Shown here: positions 1 through 9,564 of the stretch, one piece after another
How positions within the stretch are numbered: position 1 is the stretch's first letter
Layout of the letters: each line of letters begins with the position of its first letter
Source: Sphingomonas flavalba
Lineage (GTDB): Bacteria; Pseudomonadota; Alphaproteobacteria; Sphingomonadales; Sphingomonadaceae
DNA length: 64,000 nt
Assembly (NCBI RefSeq): GCF_004796535.1
Contig: NZ_SPHY01000001.1
Location: 124,001 to 188,000, forward strand
Direction: 5' to 3'
Position numbers and translations under genes: made by a program
Notes under the pieces: generated by a model
The model's database searches: none
Seen by the model: only the letters and a program-made list of their open reading frames with translations
What the model was told of the DNA's origin: nothing

Positions 1-19
1 CTCGCGGCAAGGAGGAATC

Positions 20-397
20 GTGCGCTCGACCCTGATTGTTTTCATCGGCTCCGGGATCGGCGGGGCGCTCCGCCATCTGGTGGGACTCGCGTCGCTCCGG
101 CTGCTAGGACCGAATTTTCCTTACGGCACGTTGGCGGTCAATATCTTCGGCTCGGCGCTGATGGGCCTCGTCGCCGGCCTGTTCGCCAGCTTCGCCCTGG
201 GGAATTACGACCTGCGCCTGTTCCTCGCGACCGGGCTCATCGGCGGCTTCACCACCTGGTCGACCTTCACCCTCGACACGATGACGTTGTGGCAGCGCGG
301 ACAGCCGGCGGCGGCAGTCGGCTATGTCCTGGCAAGCTTCGTCATATCGCTGCTGGCCATGATCGCCGTGCTCCACATCACGCGGCGCTTGGGCTGA
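20..397 (+). CDS. crcB: Fluoride ion channel CrcB/FluC
   Basis: A 125-residue, almost entirely hydrophobic protein with four predicted membrane segments, the usual size of FluC/CrcB. Family motifs are visible: GGALRHLVG near the N-terminus, an Asn in GTLAVNIFGSALMG, and GLIGGFTTWSTFTLDT, the Phe/Thr-rich pore stretch. Proteins of this family form dual-topology dimers in the inner membrane and export fluoride. The start is GTG at 20, preceded by AAGGAGG at 9-15. Only 19 bases lie upstream in the window, so a fluoride riboswitch, common before such genes, cannot be looked for. The next gene is on the other strand. Confidence 0.95.
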   Translation: MRSTLIVFIGSGIGGALRHLVGLASLRLLGPNFPYGTLAVNIFGSALMGLVAGLFASFALGNYDLRLFLATGLIGGFTTWSTFTLDTMTLWQRGQPAAAVGYVLASFVISLLAMIAVLHITRRLG

Positions 398-488
398 ACT
401 CCACGCGCACGCCCCGTCGCAACAAAGGGCCGGATGCGCAGGGGGCAGGGATGTACAGGGGCCGGCATCCCGCCGCCGCCCTCCCCAC

Positions 489-565
489 ACCCGTCCATCC
501 CGAGCGTAGTCGAGGGACGCACGGTGGCTGGGTGCGTCCCTCGACTACGCTCGGGATGGACGGGT
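489..565. repeat. Perfect 34-bp inverted repeat (long hairpin)
   Basis: The arms 489-522 and 532-565 are exact reverse complements over 34 bp around a 9-base loop (523-531). The core contains GAGCGTAGTCGAGGGACG. Such long perfect palindromes resemble REP or miniature mobile repeats scattered between sphingomonad genes. It lies between crcB and the groEL terminator, pointing towards both gene ends. No other copy was seen in this window. It may stop transcription of crcB, although no T-run follows it. Confidence 0.85.
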
Positions 566-610
566 AGGAGCCGCACCTTGGGCGTCCTTGCCCACCCGCT
601 CCGCTCTCAC

Positions 611-645
611 AAAAGCAAAGGGCCGGGGATCGCTCCCCGGCCCTT
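611..645 (-). terminator. Intrinsic terminator of groEL
   Basis: A 12-bp perfect stem (618-629 with 634-645, loop TCGC) is followed on the minus strand by TGCTTTTG, a T-rich tail. It sits about 30 bases past the groEL stop codon, the expected place for a rho-independent terminator. Confidence 0.85.
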
Positions 646-677
646 CCTGTTCCAGCCGAGCGGCCGGGCGGGGGGAC

Positions 678-2369
<1,692 letters not shown>

Positions 2370-2416
2370 TCATGCGATCGCTCTTTGCCCCGCCGCCGGG
2401 CGGCAGGGCCGGGAAG

Positions 2417-2704
2417 TCAGCCGACGATCCCCAGGATGTCGCTTTCCTTCATGATGATCAGGTCCTCGCCGTCGACCTTGACCTCGGTGCCGGACCACTT
2501 GCCGAACAGGATGCGGTCGCCGGCCTTGACGTCGAGCGCGATGCGGTCGCCGTCATCGTCACGCGTGCCCTCGCCAACGGCCACGACCTCGCCTTCCTGC
2601 GGCTTTTCCTTGGCGGTGTCGGGAATGATGATCCCGCCGGCGGTCTTTTCCTCGGCCTCGACCCGGCGAACCAGCACACGGTCGTGAAGCGGACGAAATT
2701 TCAT
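2417..2704 (-). CDS. groES: 10-kDa co-chaperonin GroES
   Basis: A 95-residue protein starting [14 protein letters not shown], with the mobile loop [18 protein letters not shown] and the C-terminal strand [20 protein letters not shown], all standard for GroES. It caps the GroEL ring. I chose the ATG at 2702-2704 because AAAGG lies nine bases upstream and the family usually starts at MxFRPLHDR; an in-frame ATG three codons earlier is too close to that Shine-Dalgarno sequence. It is the first gene of the groESL operon. Confidence 0.98.
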   Translation of the reverse strand: MKFRPLHDRVLVRRVEAEEKTAGGIIIPDTAKEKPQEGEVVAVGEGTRDDDGDRIALDVKAGDRILFGKWSGTEVKVDGEDLIIMKESDILGIVG

Positions 2705-2758
2705 TTCGGCCATCCCTTTAGCTTGTCGAAGGCACAATGCCCCCGGTGTTGAACAGGA

Positions 2759-2785
2759 TTAGCACTCACCCACGGAGAGTGCTAA
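2759..2785 (-). promoter_or_regulatory. CIRCE operator (HrcA binding site)
   Basis: TTAGCACTC (2759-2767), nine bases, GAGTGCTAA (2777-2785): an exact match to the CIRCE consensus. It lies about 55 bp upstream of the groES start, where HrcA represses groESL in many alphaproteobacteria. hrcA itself is not in the window. Confidence 0.97.
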
Positions 2786-2791
2786 CAGCGG

Positions 2792-2822
2792 ACCATATGT
2801 GGAGCGCCGCCCGGCCTGTCAA
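2792..2822 (-). promoter_or_regulatory. Candidate groES promoter
   Basis: On the minus strand a perfect TTGACA (2817-2822) is followed 17 bases later by CATATG (2794-2799), or 19 bases later by TATGGT (2792-2797). The CIRCE element lies directly downstream, covering the expected transcription start, so HrcA binding would block it. The -10 element is weak, so its exact position is uncertain. Confidence 0.5.
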
Positions 2823-2910
2823 CGGGGGCGAAGGAATATCGGACCGAAAAACGAAAGCCGCCGCCGGCACGGGCCAGCGGCGGCATCGATGGTGATCGAC
2901 GAGGGTGGCC

Positions 2911-3522
2911 TCAGGCGAAGCGGACGGTGCCGCGACGGCGGCGGAACGCATAGCCGGCAAGGCCGAATCCGGCAATCATCAGCGCCCATGCCGCGGGTTC
3001 CGGCACCGCGACCGGCGCGGTATTGGCGCGGATCGCCGGCGCGACCAGCGTGTCGCCCGAAATATCGAGCGCCCAGTTGCCGGAACGCCCGAAGAACAGG
3101 CCGAAATCGGTGAAGCCATACGCCAGGTTCGGCCCCATCGAGAAATTGGTGAAGGACGACAGGGCGGCGGTATAGCTGCCGGCCGCGAGATTCAGCGTCA
3201 GCAACGGGTCATAGGCGATGGCGCCCCACCCGTTGCGGTCGTCGTTCTGGGCGATGCGCGCGCCGGTCGTCTTGTCGAACAGCGTCAGGATGCTGTCGAA
3301 ACCGCCGGCAGCGATCGTCTGCCCCGCAGCATTGGTGCCGCCGGCATAGCCGTAGCTGGCAAGCGTCACCGAGCCCGCCGCGTTCAGCGAGAAATCGATG
3401 AACGCCACGCCGTTTTCGGCCGGCAGGGTGCCGACGAACGACAGGTCGACGGCGGCGGCCGGCGTGGCGGCGAAGGCGGCGGTGGCGAGCAGAGCGGCGA
3501 AACGAGCCTTGATACGCGACAT
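2911..3522 (-). CDS. PEP-CTERM sorting domain protein, DVUA0089-like
   Basis: A 203-residue secreted protein. It has an N-terminal signal peptide (MSRIKARFAALLATAAFAAT, cleavage likely after PAAA). A beta-rich middle contains LTLFDKTTGARIAQNDDRNG, a pattern seen in DVUA0089-type proteins. The tail at about residues 174-198 is VPEPAAWALMIAGFG followed by a hydrophobic segment and RRRR. Such tails are recognised by exosortase for processing and surface delivery, usually linked to exopolysaccharide. I chose the ATG at 3520-3522, preceded by AGGGGG; the open frame extends further upstream without a good ribosome site. A sigma-54 promoter lies about 70 bp upstream. No exosortase or polysaccharide genes are in the window. 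The exact role is unknown. Confidence 0.9.
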   Translation of the reverse strand: MSRIKARFAALLATAAFAATPAAAVDLSFVGTLPAENGVAFIDFSLNAAGSVTLASYGYAGGTNAAGQTIAAGGFDSILTLFDKTTGARIAQNDDRNGWGAIAYDPLLTLNLAAGSYTAALSSFTNFSMGPNLAYGFTDFGLFFGRSGNWALDISGDTLVAPAIRANTAPVAVPEPAAWALMIAGFGLAGYAFRRRRGTVRFA

Positions 3523-3590
3523 GAACGGACCCCCTATCAACACGGCGTCCCCCGATCTCAAAACACCGGACGCCAACGAATTCCCGCACA

Positions 3591-3605
3591 GCAATCGCCG
3601 TGCCA
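3591..3605 (-). promoter_or_regulatory. Sigma-54 (-24/-12) promoter of the PEP-CTERM gene
   Basis: Read on the minus strand: TGGCAC (3605-3600), five bases, TTGC (3594-3591), with the G after TGGCAC and the T after TTGC also fitting the RpoN consensus. The predicted start is about 12 bases further on, near 3579, giving a leader of roughly 57 bases. PEP-CTERM genes are known to be RpoN-dependent in several bacteria. Confidence 0.75.
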
Positions 3606-3648
3606 TTTATGCATTCCGGGCGAAACGACGGTAAAAACACGCGGTTAA

Positions 3649-3683
3649 TGTCAGCTTTGCCGACACTGTCCGCTTTCGGCACA
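3649..3683. promoter_or_regulatory. Tandem 17-bp repeats, candidate enhancer site
   Basis: TGTCAGCTTTGCCGACA (3649-3665) and TGTCCGCTTTCGGCACA (3667-3683) are two related 17-bp units with an 18-bp period. The first is nearly palindromic (TGTC..GC/GC..GACA). They lie roughly 70-105 bp upstream of the predicted sigma-54 start, where an enhancer-binding activator such as PrsR would bind. They could instead serve the divergent sppA. Confidence 0.5.
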
Positions 3684-3790
3684 GCCGCCCCTGCCGGAAT
3701 TTCGCCGCTTCCGAATCGGGCGGATTTCCCTTTTTACCGATCAAACCGTAAACAAACCTGGCCACCGCGTTCCGCGGCGGCGGAGATTGC

Positions 3791-5680
3791 ATGATGAAAT
3801 TGCTCAAGGGTGCGTGGACGGTGCTGGTCGGCGTCAAGGACGCGCTGGTGCTGGTGTTCATGCTGTTGTTCTTCGCGCTGCTCTACGCGGCGCTGTCGAT
3901 GCGCCCCGCCGCCTCCACCACCGGCGACGGCGCCTTGCTGCTGGACCTGACCGGCACGATCGTCGAACAGCCGGCGGAGGTCAGCGGCCTGACCGCGCTC
4001 ACCGGCCAGGAAAAGCGGCTGCGCGAGTTCCGGCTGCGCGATCTGGTCCGCGCGCTCGATACCGCCGCCACGGACGATCAGGTCAAGGCGGTGGTGCTCG
4101 ATCTCGACGGCTTCGTCGGCGGCGGCGCGGTCGCGCTGGAAACGGTCGGCGACGCGCTCGGCCGCGTGCGCAAGGCCGGCAAGCCGGTGCTGGCCTATGC
4201 CACCGGCTATACCGACGACAGCTACACCCTTGCCGCCCATGCCTCCGAAATCTGGCTCAACCCGATGGGGCTGGCGGTGTTCACCGGCCCCGGCGGCTCG
4301 CGGCTCTACTACAAGGGGCTGATCGACCGGCTCGGTGTGACCACGCACGTCTACCGCGTCGGCGCGTTCAAGTCGGCGGTGGAGCCGTACACCCGCGCCG
4401 ATCAGTCGCCGGAAGCGCGCGCGGCGAACCAGGCGCTGGCCAATGCGCTGTGGGAAGGCTGGCAGAAGCATGTCGCGACCGCCCGGCCGCAGGCGAAGCT
4501 CGCCGGTTTCGTCGGCGATCCGTCGGCGGCGCTCGCCGCGGCGGGCGGCGATATGGCGAAGGCCGTGCTCGCCGCCGGCATCGTCGATCGGCTCGGCGAC
4601 CGCACCGCCTTTGGCGCCCGTGTCGCCGCCATCGCCGGCGGCGACACGACAAAGCCCGCCGGCTGGTTCAAGCGGATCGCCCTCGACGACTGGATCGCCG
4701 GCAACCCGCCGCCGTCCAGCGGCTCGATCGGCGTCGTCACCGTCGCCGGCACGATAGTCGATGGAGAGGCCGGTCCCGGCACCGCCGGCGGCGCCACCAT
4801 CGCCCGCTTCATCCACAAGGGCCTGGCGGAGAAATCGCTGAAGGCGCTGGTGCTGCGCGTCGATTCGCCGGGCGGTTCCGCTCTCGCCTCCGAACAGATC
4901 CGTTCCGCCCTGCTCGACGCCAGGAAGCAGGGGCTGCCGGTCGTCGTGTCGATGGGCTCGGTCGCCGCATCGGGCGGCTATTGGGTGACCACCGCCGCCG
5001 ACCGGATCTTTGCCGAGCCGACGACGATCACCGGCTCGATCGGCGTGTTCGGCGTGCTGCCGACGGCGGAGAACGCGCTCGCCAAGGTCGGGGTGACCAG
5101 CGACGGGGTGAAGACCACCCCGCTCAGCGGCCAGCCGGACCTGATCGGCGGCACGACCCCGGAATTCGACCGGATAATGCAGGTCGGGGTGGAGGACATC
5201 TACCGCCGCTTCCTGCGTCTCGTCGCCGACGCGCGCGGCCTGCCGGTCGAGCGGGTGAACGAGATCGGCCAGGGCCGGGTGTGGGACGGCGGCACCGCGC
5301 GCCAGCTTGGCCTGGTCGACGCGTTCGGCTCGCTCGACGACGCGGTCGCCGACGCCGCCCGCCGCGCACGGATCGATCCGGCAACGGCCAGGACCGTCTA
5401 CCTCGAAAAAGCGCCGGACACCTGGTCGACGCTGGTTCAGGCCTGGGCGCGCAAGAATGACGACGATGCCGCCGGGCAGGACGGCGCATCCGACCTGCTG
5501 ACCCAGTTGGCGCGGCGCAACCGGGCGCTGCTGCTCGGCGCGCTCACCGACGCGGCGGCCATGGTGCGCGGCCCGGCGCTGCAGGTGCGCTGCCTTGAAT
5601 GCGCGCGCTACGCGGTTGCGCCACCCGTGACGGGGGACGCGACCCTGCTCGGCTGGCTGGCGGGGAGGCTGGCACGATGA
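3791..5680 (+). CDS. sppA: Signal peptide peptidase SppA, 67K type
   Basis: A 629-residue serine protease with one N-terminal membrane anchor (about residues 17-36) and two tandem S49 domains. It cuts leftover signal peptides at the periplasmic face of the inner membrane. The catalytic dyad is visible: Lys194 in YRVGAFKSAVEPYTR from the first domain, and Ser394 in GSVAASGGYW from the second. The length matches the long E. coli type rather than the short SohB-like type. Two ATG codons stand side by side at 3791 and 3794, with a weak GGAG upstream. Its stop overlaps the start of the acetyltransferase (ATGA), so the two are translationally coupled. Confidence 0.96.
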   Translation: MMKLLKGAWTVLVGVKDALVLVFMLLFFALLYAALSMRPAASTTGDGALLLDLTGTIVEQPAEVSGLTALTGQEKRLREFRLRDLVRALDTAATDDQVKAVVLDLDGFVGGGAVALETVGDALGRVRKAGKPVLAYATGYTDDSYTLAAHASEIWLNPMGLAVFTGPGGSRLYYKGLIDRLGVTTHVYRVGAFKSAVEPYTRADQSPEARAANQALANALWEGWQKHVATARPQAKLAGFVGDPSAALAAAGGDMAKAVLAAGIVDRLGDRTAFGARVAAIAGGDTTKPAGWFKRIALDDWIAGNPPPSSGSIGVVTVAGTIVDGEAGPGTAGGATIARFIHKGLAEKSLKALVLRVDSPGGSALASEQIRSALLDARKQGLPVVVSMGSVAASGGYWVTTAADRIFAEPTTITGSIGVFGVLPTAENALAKVGVTSDGVKTTPLSGQPDLIGGTTPEFDRIMQVGVEDIYRRFLRLVADARGLPVERVNEIGQGRVWDGGTARQLGLVDAFGSLDDAVADAARRARIDPATARTVYLEKAPDTWSTLVQAWARKNDDDAAGQDGASDLLTQLARRNRALLLGALTDAAAMVRGPALQVRCLECARYAVAPPVTGDATLLGWLAGRLAR

Positions 5681-6237
5681 TCCTGATCCGCGCCGCGCGG
5701 CCGGAGGACGCCGCCCAGATCGCCGCCATCTATTCCACCCACGTGCTGGCCAGCGCGGTGTCGTTCGAAACCGAACCGCCGTCGACCCGGACAATGCGCA
5801 GCCGGATGGAAGGGGAAGACGGCCTCTACCCCTGGCTGGTCGCCACCGGCGAGGATACCGACGCGCTGCTCGGCTACGCCAGCGCGATGCGGTTCCGCGA
5901 ACGCGCCGCCTACCGCTTCTGTGTCGAGACGTCGGTCTATGTCGCGAGCGGCGCGGCGCGGCAGGGCGTCGGCCGGCTGCTCTACGAAGCGCTGATCGAT
6001 ACGCTGCGCGCCCAGAATTTCACGCAGGCGATCGCGGTCATCACCCTGCCCAACGACGCATCGATCGGCCTGCACGAATCGGTCGGCTTCCGCCGCGCCG
6101 GGGTCTATCGCGAGGTCGGCTGGAAGCAGGGCCGCTGGCACGATGTCGGCATCTGGCAGGCCAGCCTGGCGGACCCGAACGGCCCGCCGGAGGAACCGCT
6201 GCGCTTCGCCGATGTCGGCGTCCGGCGCGACCCTTAA
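5677..6237 (+). CDS. GNAT N-acetyltransferase, phosphinothricin/MnaT-like
   Basis: A 186-residue GNAT enzyme. It begins MILIRAARPEDAAQIAAIY, contains VETSVYVASGAARQGVGRLL (the acetyl-CoA P-loop pattern Q-G-V-G) and then TLPNDASIGLHESVGFRRAG, typical of the phosphinothricin / methionine-sulfoximine acetyltransferase group (Pat, MnaT/YncA). Such enzymes acetylate amino-acid analogues with acetyl-CoA in the cytoplasm; the natural substrate here is unknown. The start at 5677 overlaps the sppA stop by four bases and has GGGGAGG at 5662-5668. The next gene converges on it. Confidence 0.9.
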   Translation: MILIRAARPEDAAQIAAIYSTHVLASAVSFETEPPSTRTMRSRMEGEDGLYPWLVATGEDTDALLGYASAMRFRERAAYRFCVETSVYVASGAARQGVGRLLYEALIDTLRAQNFTQAIAVITLPNDASIGLHESVGFRRAGVYREVGWKQGRWHDVGIWQASLADPNGPPEEPLRFADVGVRRDP

Positions 6238-6246
6238 CCGGCCCGC

Positions 6247-6867
6247 TCACCCCCTGTAGACGGGCAGCGCCAGCCCGCGCACGATCGCCAGCGCGCGCAG
6301 CAGGAACCCGGCCAGCGCGGCGAGGATCGCCGCGACCGGCACCGCCATCCCCGCCAGCACCAGCAGCACGAACAGCGCCGCCGCCAGCACCGCGGCGGTC
6401 ACATAAAGTTCAGGCCGCAGGATGATCGACGGCTGGCCGGCGAGCACGTCGCGGATGATGCCGCCCATGCACGCCGTCACCACCCCCATCATCGCCGCCG
6501 GCAACGGCGCGATGCCGGCGCTCAGCGCCTTGGCCGCGCCATAGACCGCATAGGCGGCAAGGCCGATCGCGTCGAACCAGTCGAGCGCCCGGTCCTTCCA
6601 CCAGGCGCGCGGCGTCATCCAGACGAGCAGCGCCGTCACCAGGCAGATCAGCGGATAGCGGCTGTCGACCACCCAGAACACCGGCGCGCCGATCAGCATG
6701 TCGCGCACGGTGCCGCCGCCGGTGCCGGTGACCAGCGCGAAAAAGGCGAAGGTGACCAGCGTTTGCCGCTGCTGCGCCGCCTGCAGCGCGCCAGATGCGG
6801 CGAACACGGCGATACCAAGCAGGTCGATTACCGACAGGATTGGTCCAAGATACTGCGTCGGCTCCAT
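6247..6867 (-). CDS. TRIC-type (UPF0126/YadS) membrane channel protein
   Basis: About 206 residues with seven hydrophobic segments and the internal duplication of the UPF0126 family: AASGALQAAQQ with GTGGGTVRDMLIG in the first half, and GLAAYAVYGAAKAL with ACMGGIIRDVLAGQPS in the second. These G-G-x-x-R-D motifs are the family hallmark; bacterial members are trimeric cation channels related to TRIC. The start is uncertain: I used ATG at 6865-6867 (AAGG nine bases upstream), but a GTG two codons earlier (6873) is possible. It converges with the acetyltransferase, nine bases apart. Confidence 0.92.
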   Translation of the reverse strand: MEPTQYLGPILSVIDLLGIAVFAASGALQAAQQRQTLVTFAFFALVTGTGGGTVRDMLIGAPVFWVVDSRYPLICLVTALLVWMTPRAWWKDRALDWFDAIGLAAYAVYGAAKALSAGIAPLPAAMMGVVTACMGGIIRDVLAGQPSIILRPELYVTAAVLAAALFVLLVLAGMAVPVAAILAALAGFLLRALAIVRGLALPVYRG

Positions 6868-6965
6868 GCCCACGGCCTTAGCCGCCGATTCGAAAAAAGG
6901 GAATCACGCCGGCGCGCCGGATCGCGCCTTGCACCCGGTCGCGCGGATGGGGCACTGGCAGGCGC

Positions 6966-8441
6966 ATGACGATCCGCATTCCGATGGGCCTTGATTCCGC
7001 CGGCGCCACGGCGAACCTCGATCTGGAAGAACTGCTCGCCACCCGCCTGCTGGTTCAGGGCAATTCCGGGTCGGGCAAGTCCCACCTGCTCCGTCGCCTG
7101 CTGGAAGCAAGCGCCGAATGGGTGCAGCATGTCGTCATCGACCCGGAAGGCGATTTCGTCGGGCTGGCCGACCGTTATGGCCACATGGTCGTCGAGGCGG
7201 CCGACTACAGCGAAGCGGAAGTCGCCGGCATCGCCGCCCGCGTCCGCGAACACCGCGTCTCCGTCGTCCTCAACCTGGAGGGGCTGGACGTCGACGCCCA
7301 GTTGCGCTGCGCCGGCACCTTCCTCAACCGGCTGTTCGACGCGCCGCGCGGCCATTGGTACCCGGTGCTGGTCGTCGTCGACGAAGCGCAGCTCTTCGCC
7401 CCGGCCGCCGCCGGCGATGTCGGGGAGGACGCGCGCAAGGCGGCGCTCGGCGCGATGACCAACCTGATGTGCCGGGGCCGCAAGCGCGGCCTCGCCGGGG
7501 TTATCGCCACCCAGCGGCTGGCCAAGCTGGCCAAGAATGTCGCGGCCGAGGCGTCGAATTTCCTGATGGGCCGCACCTTCCTCGACATCGACATGGCCCG
7601 CGCCGCCGACCTGCTCGGCATGGAACGGCGGCAAGCGGAGCAGATCCGCGATCTGGAGCGCGGGCAGTTCCTGGCGCTCGGCCCCGCCCTCGCCCGCCGC
7701 CCGCGCCTGATCCGCATCGGTGCGGTTGAGACGGCGGGGCGCGGCGGCGGCCCGGCGCTGGCGCCGCTGCCCACCCTGTCCGACGACGATCGCCGCGCCC
7801 TGCTGTTCGAAGCGGTCGAGGCGGAACCACCCGCCACGCCACCGCCGCCCGCGCCGGTGCCGGTGCCGGTGCCGGTCGAGGCGCTGTTCCGCGCAATCGA
7901 CGACAAGGCGCAGCCGGCCGCGTCCGCCGCCGCGCCGGATGACGGCGAGGATGACACCGCCGCCATCGCCGAAGCAGTGCTGCGCGACATCGTCGCCGAC
8001 GCCGACGCCGCCTACCGCGCGCCGCCCGAACTCTATCAGGATTTCATCGTCCGCTGCCGGATGCGCGGCTGCCCGCGCCCGGCGCTGGCGCCCATCGCCT
8101 TCACCCGGCGGCTGGCGATGGCCCGCGCCGGCCTGTTCGGCGAACCGGCGCCGGACGACGCGATGGCGCAGGCGCTGGCGATCGCCGACCGGCTGCCGGA
8201 GGACATGCTCAGCATCTTCCTGCTGATCGCCCGGGCCGCGCGGGACGGCGCCCCCTGCCCGTCGGACGAGGCGCTGGCGCGGGCCTACGGCACCCACTCG
8301 CTCAGCCGGATCCGCCGGCTGGTCGGCTTCATTGAGGGGCAGGACGTCGTCGTCTCGCGCACCGACCTGCGCGGCCGGCGGACCCTCACCATCCCCCAGC
8401 TCGGCTGGTCGACCGCCGCCGACAGCCCGGTCGAGGCGTGA
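6966..8441 (+). CDS. HerA/DUF87-like ATP-binding protein
   Basis: A 491-residue soluble ATPase. The Walker A motif GNSGSGKS is at residues 32-39, and the Walker B stretch [11 protein letters not shown] lies in the middle. [20 protein letters not shown] matches the sensor region of HerA-type translocases. A Pro-rich linker ([15 protein letters not shown]) precedes an alpha-helical C-terminal part ending in a small winged-helix-like segment. HerA relatives move along or remodel DNA, but this protein lacks a neighbouring NurA nuclease, so its role is unknown. The ATG at 6966 has no strong ribosome site. It faces the TRIC gene divergently. Confidence 0.82.
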   Translation: MTIRIPMGLDSAGATANLDLEELLATRLLVQGNSGSGKSHLLRRLLEASAEWVQHVVIDPEGDFVGLADRYGHMVVEAADYSEAEVAGIAARVREHRVSVVLNLEGLDVDAQLRCAGTFLNRLFDAPRGHWYPVLVVVDEAQLFAPAAAGDVGEDARKAALGAMTNLMCRGRKRGLAGVIATQRLAKLAKNVAAEASNFLMGRTFLDIDMARAADLLGMERRQAEQIRDLERGQFLALGPALARRPRLIRIGAVETAGRGGGPALAPLPTLSDDDRRALLFEAVEAEPPATPPPPAPVPVPVPVEALFRAIDDKAQPAASAAAPDDGEDDTAAIAEAVLRDIVADADAAYRAPPELYQDFIVRCRMRGCPRPALAPIAFTRRLAMARAGLFGEPAPDDAMAQALAIADRLPEDMLSIFLLIARAARDGAPCPSDEALARAYGTHSLSRIRRLVGFIEGQDVVVSRTDLRGRRTLTIPQLGWSTAADSPVEA

Positions 8442-8527
8442 TCCGTCGCCGATTGCGGCGGATGGGCGACCCCCGGCCTCGACAAACCGCCGTCGAGCAA
8501 CCACTTGAGGACGGACACGGAGAATCG

Positions 8528-8977
8528 ATGATGGCCGATTATCGCAAGACGCCGGAGGCTCTGGCCCGGCTGACGCCAGAGCAGTTTCACATCACCCAGG
8601 AAAGCGGCACGGAGCGCCCCGGCAGCGGCGCCTATCTGCACAACAAGGCGCCGGGCATCTATGTCGACGTCGTGTCGGGTGAACCGCTGTTCGCTTCATC
8701 TGACAAGTTCGAATCCGGCTGCGGCTGGCCAAGCTTCACGAAGCCGATCGAACCCGCCCACGTCAACGAGTTGCGCGACGCAACCCACGGCATGGTCCGC
8801 ACCGAGGTCCGCTCCGCCCATGGCGACAGCCATCTCGGCCATGTCTTTCCAGACGGGCCGCGCGACCGCGGCGGCCTGCGCTACTGCATCAATTCCGCCG
8901 CGCTGCGCTTCGTGCCCCGCGACGCGATGGCCGCCGAGGGCTACGGCGCCTATCTGGATCAGGTGGAGACACTGTAA
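8528..8977 (+). CDS. msrB: Peptide methionine-R-sulfoxide reductase MsrB
   Basis: 149 residues. It reduces the R form of methionine sulfoxide in proteins. The catalytic Cys is Cys120 in [14 protein letters not shown], and the substrate pocket is [12 protein letters not shown] (Cys65) with [11 protein letters not shown]. The two CxxC pairs that bind zinc in most MsrBs are missing: VDVVSGEP and RSAHGDSH stand in their places, so this is the metal-free form. The start is the ATG at 8528, six bases after GGAGA; an earlier in-frame ATG lacks a ribosome site. The stop overlaps the msrA start by one base (TAATG), forming an msrBA unit. Confidence 0.96.
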   Translation: MMADYRKTPEALARLTPEQFHITQESGTERPGSGAYLHNKAPGIYVDVVSGEPLFASSDKFESGCGWPSFTKPIEPAHVNELRDATHGMVRTEVRSAHGDSHLGHVFPDGPRDRGGLRYCINSAALRFVPRDAMAAEGYGAYLDQVETL

Positions 8978-9477
8978 TGACCGAAGAACGCGCAATCCTC
9001 GCCGGCGGCTGCTTCTGGGGCATGCAGGACCTGATCCGGCGCTATGACGGCGTGATCCGCACCCGCGTCGGCTATTCGGGCGGCGACGTGCCGAACGCCA
9101 CCTACCGCAACCACGGCACCCATGCCGAGGCGATCGAGATTATCTTCGATCCCGCCCGGATCAGCTATCGCAAGCTGCTGGAATTCTTCTTCCAGATCCA
9201 CGATCCCTCGACGCTGAACCGCCAGGGCAACGACCGGGGGATGAGCTACCGCTCCGCCATTTTCTACACCAGCGACGAACAGAAACGGGTTGCCGAACAG
9301 ACGATCGCCGATGTCGACGCCTCCGGCCTGTGGCCCGGCAAGGCGGTGACGGAAATCGCCCCCGCCGGCCCGTTCTGGGAAGCCGAGCCGGAACATCAGG
9401 ATTATCTGGAACGGATTCCCGACGGCTACACCTGTCACTTCATCCGCCCCGGCTGGGTGCTGCCGGCGGCCGGCTGA
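8977..9477 (+). CDS. msrA: Peptide methionine-S-sulfoxide reductase MsrA
   Basis: 166 residues. It reduces the S form of methionine sulfoxide, complementing MsrB encoded directly upstream. The active-site motif GGCFWG is at residues 10-15 (Cys12), followed by [24 protein letters not shown] and later [18 protein letters not shown], all diagnostic. The start overlaps the msrB stop by one base, so the two reductases are probably made together. The short form has no MsrB fusion. Confidence 0.98.
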   Translation: MTEERAILAGGCFWGMQDLIRRYDGVIRTRVGYSGGDVPNATYRNHGTHAEAIEIIFDPARISYRKLLEFFFQIHDPSTLNRQGNDRGMSYRSAIFYTSDEQKRVAEQTIADVDASGLWPGKAVTEIAPAGPFWEAEPEHQDYLERIPDGYTCHFIRPGWVLPAAG

Positions 9478-9564
9478 AGCTTTTTCGGATTCGACAGCAA
9501 GGAACGGAGCGCGCGCCGTCCCGCCCCGTGCGACAGCACAGGCGAACGGACAAGGAAGCAGACG

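Noticed and set aside
1-19. Fluoride riboswitch before crcB
   Set aside because: Only 19 bases precede the gene in this window, so nothing can be judged.
3734-5794. Open frame of 686 codons opposite sppA
   Set aside because: Composition is Arg/Gly/Ala-rich antisense translation; sppA has catalytic residues and a ribosome site.
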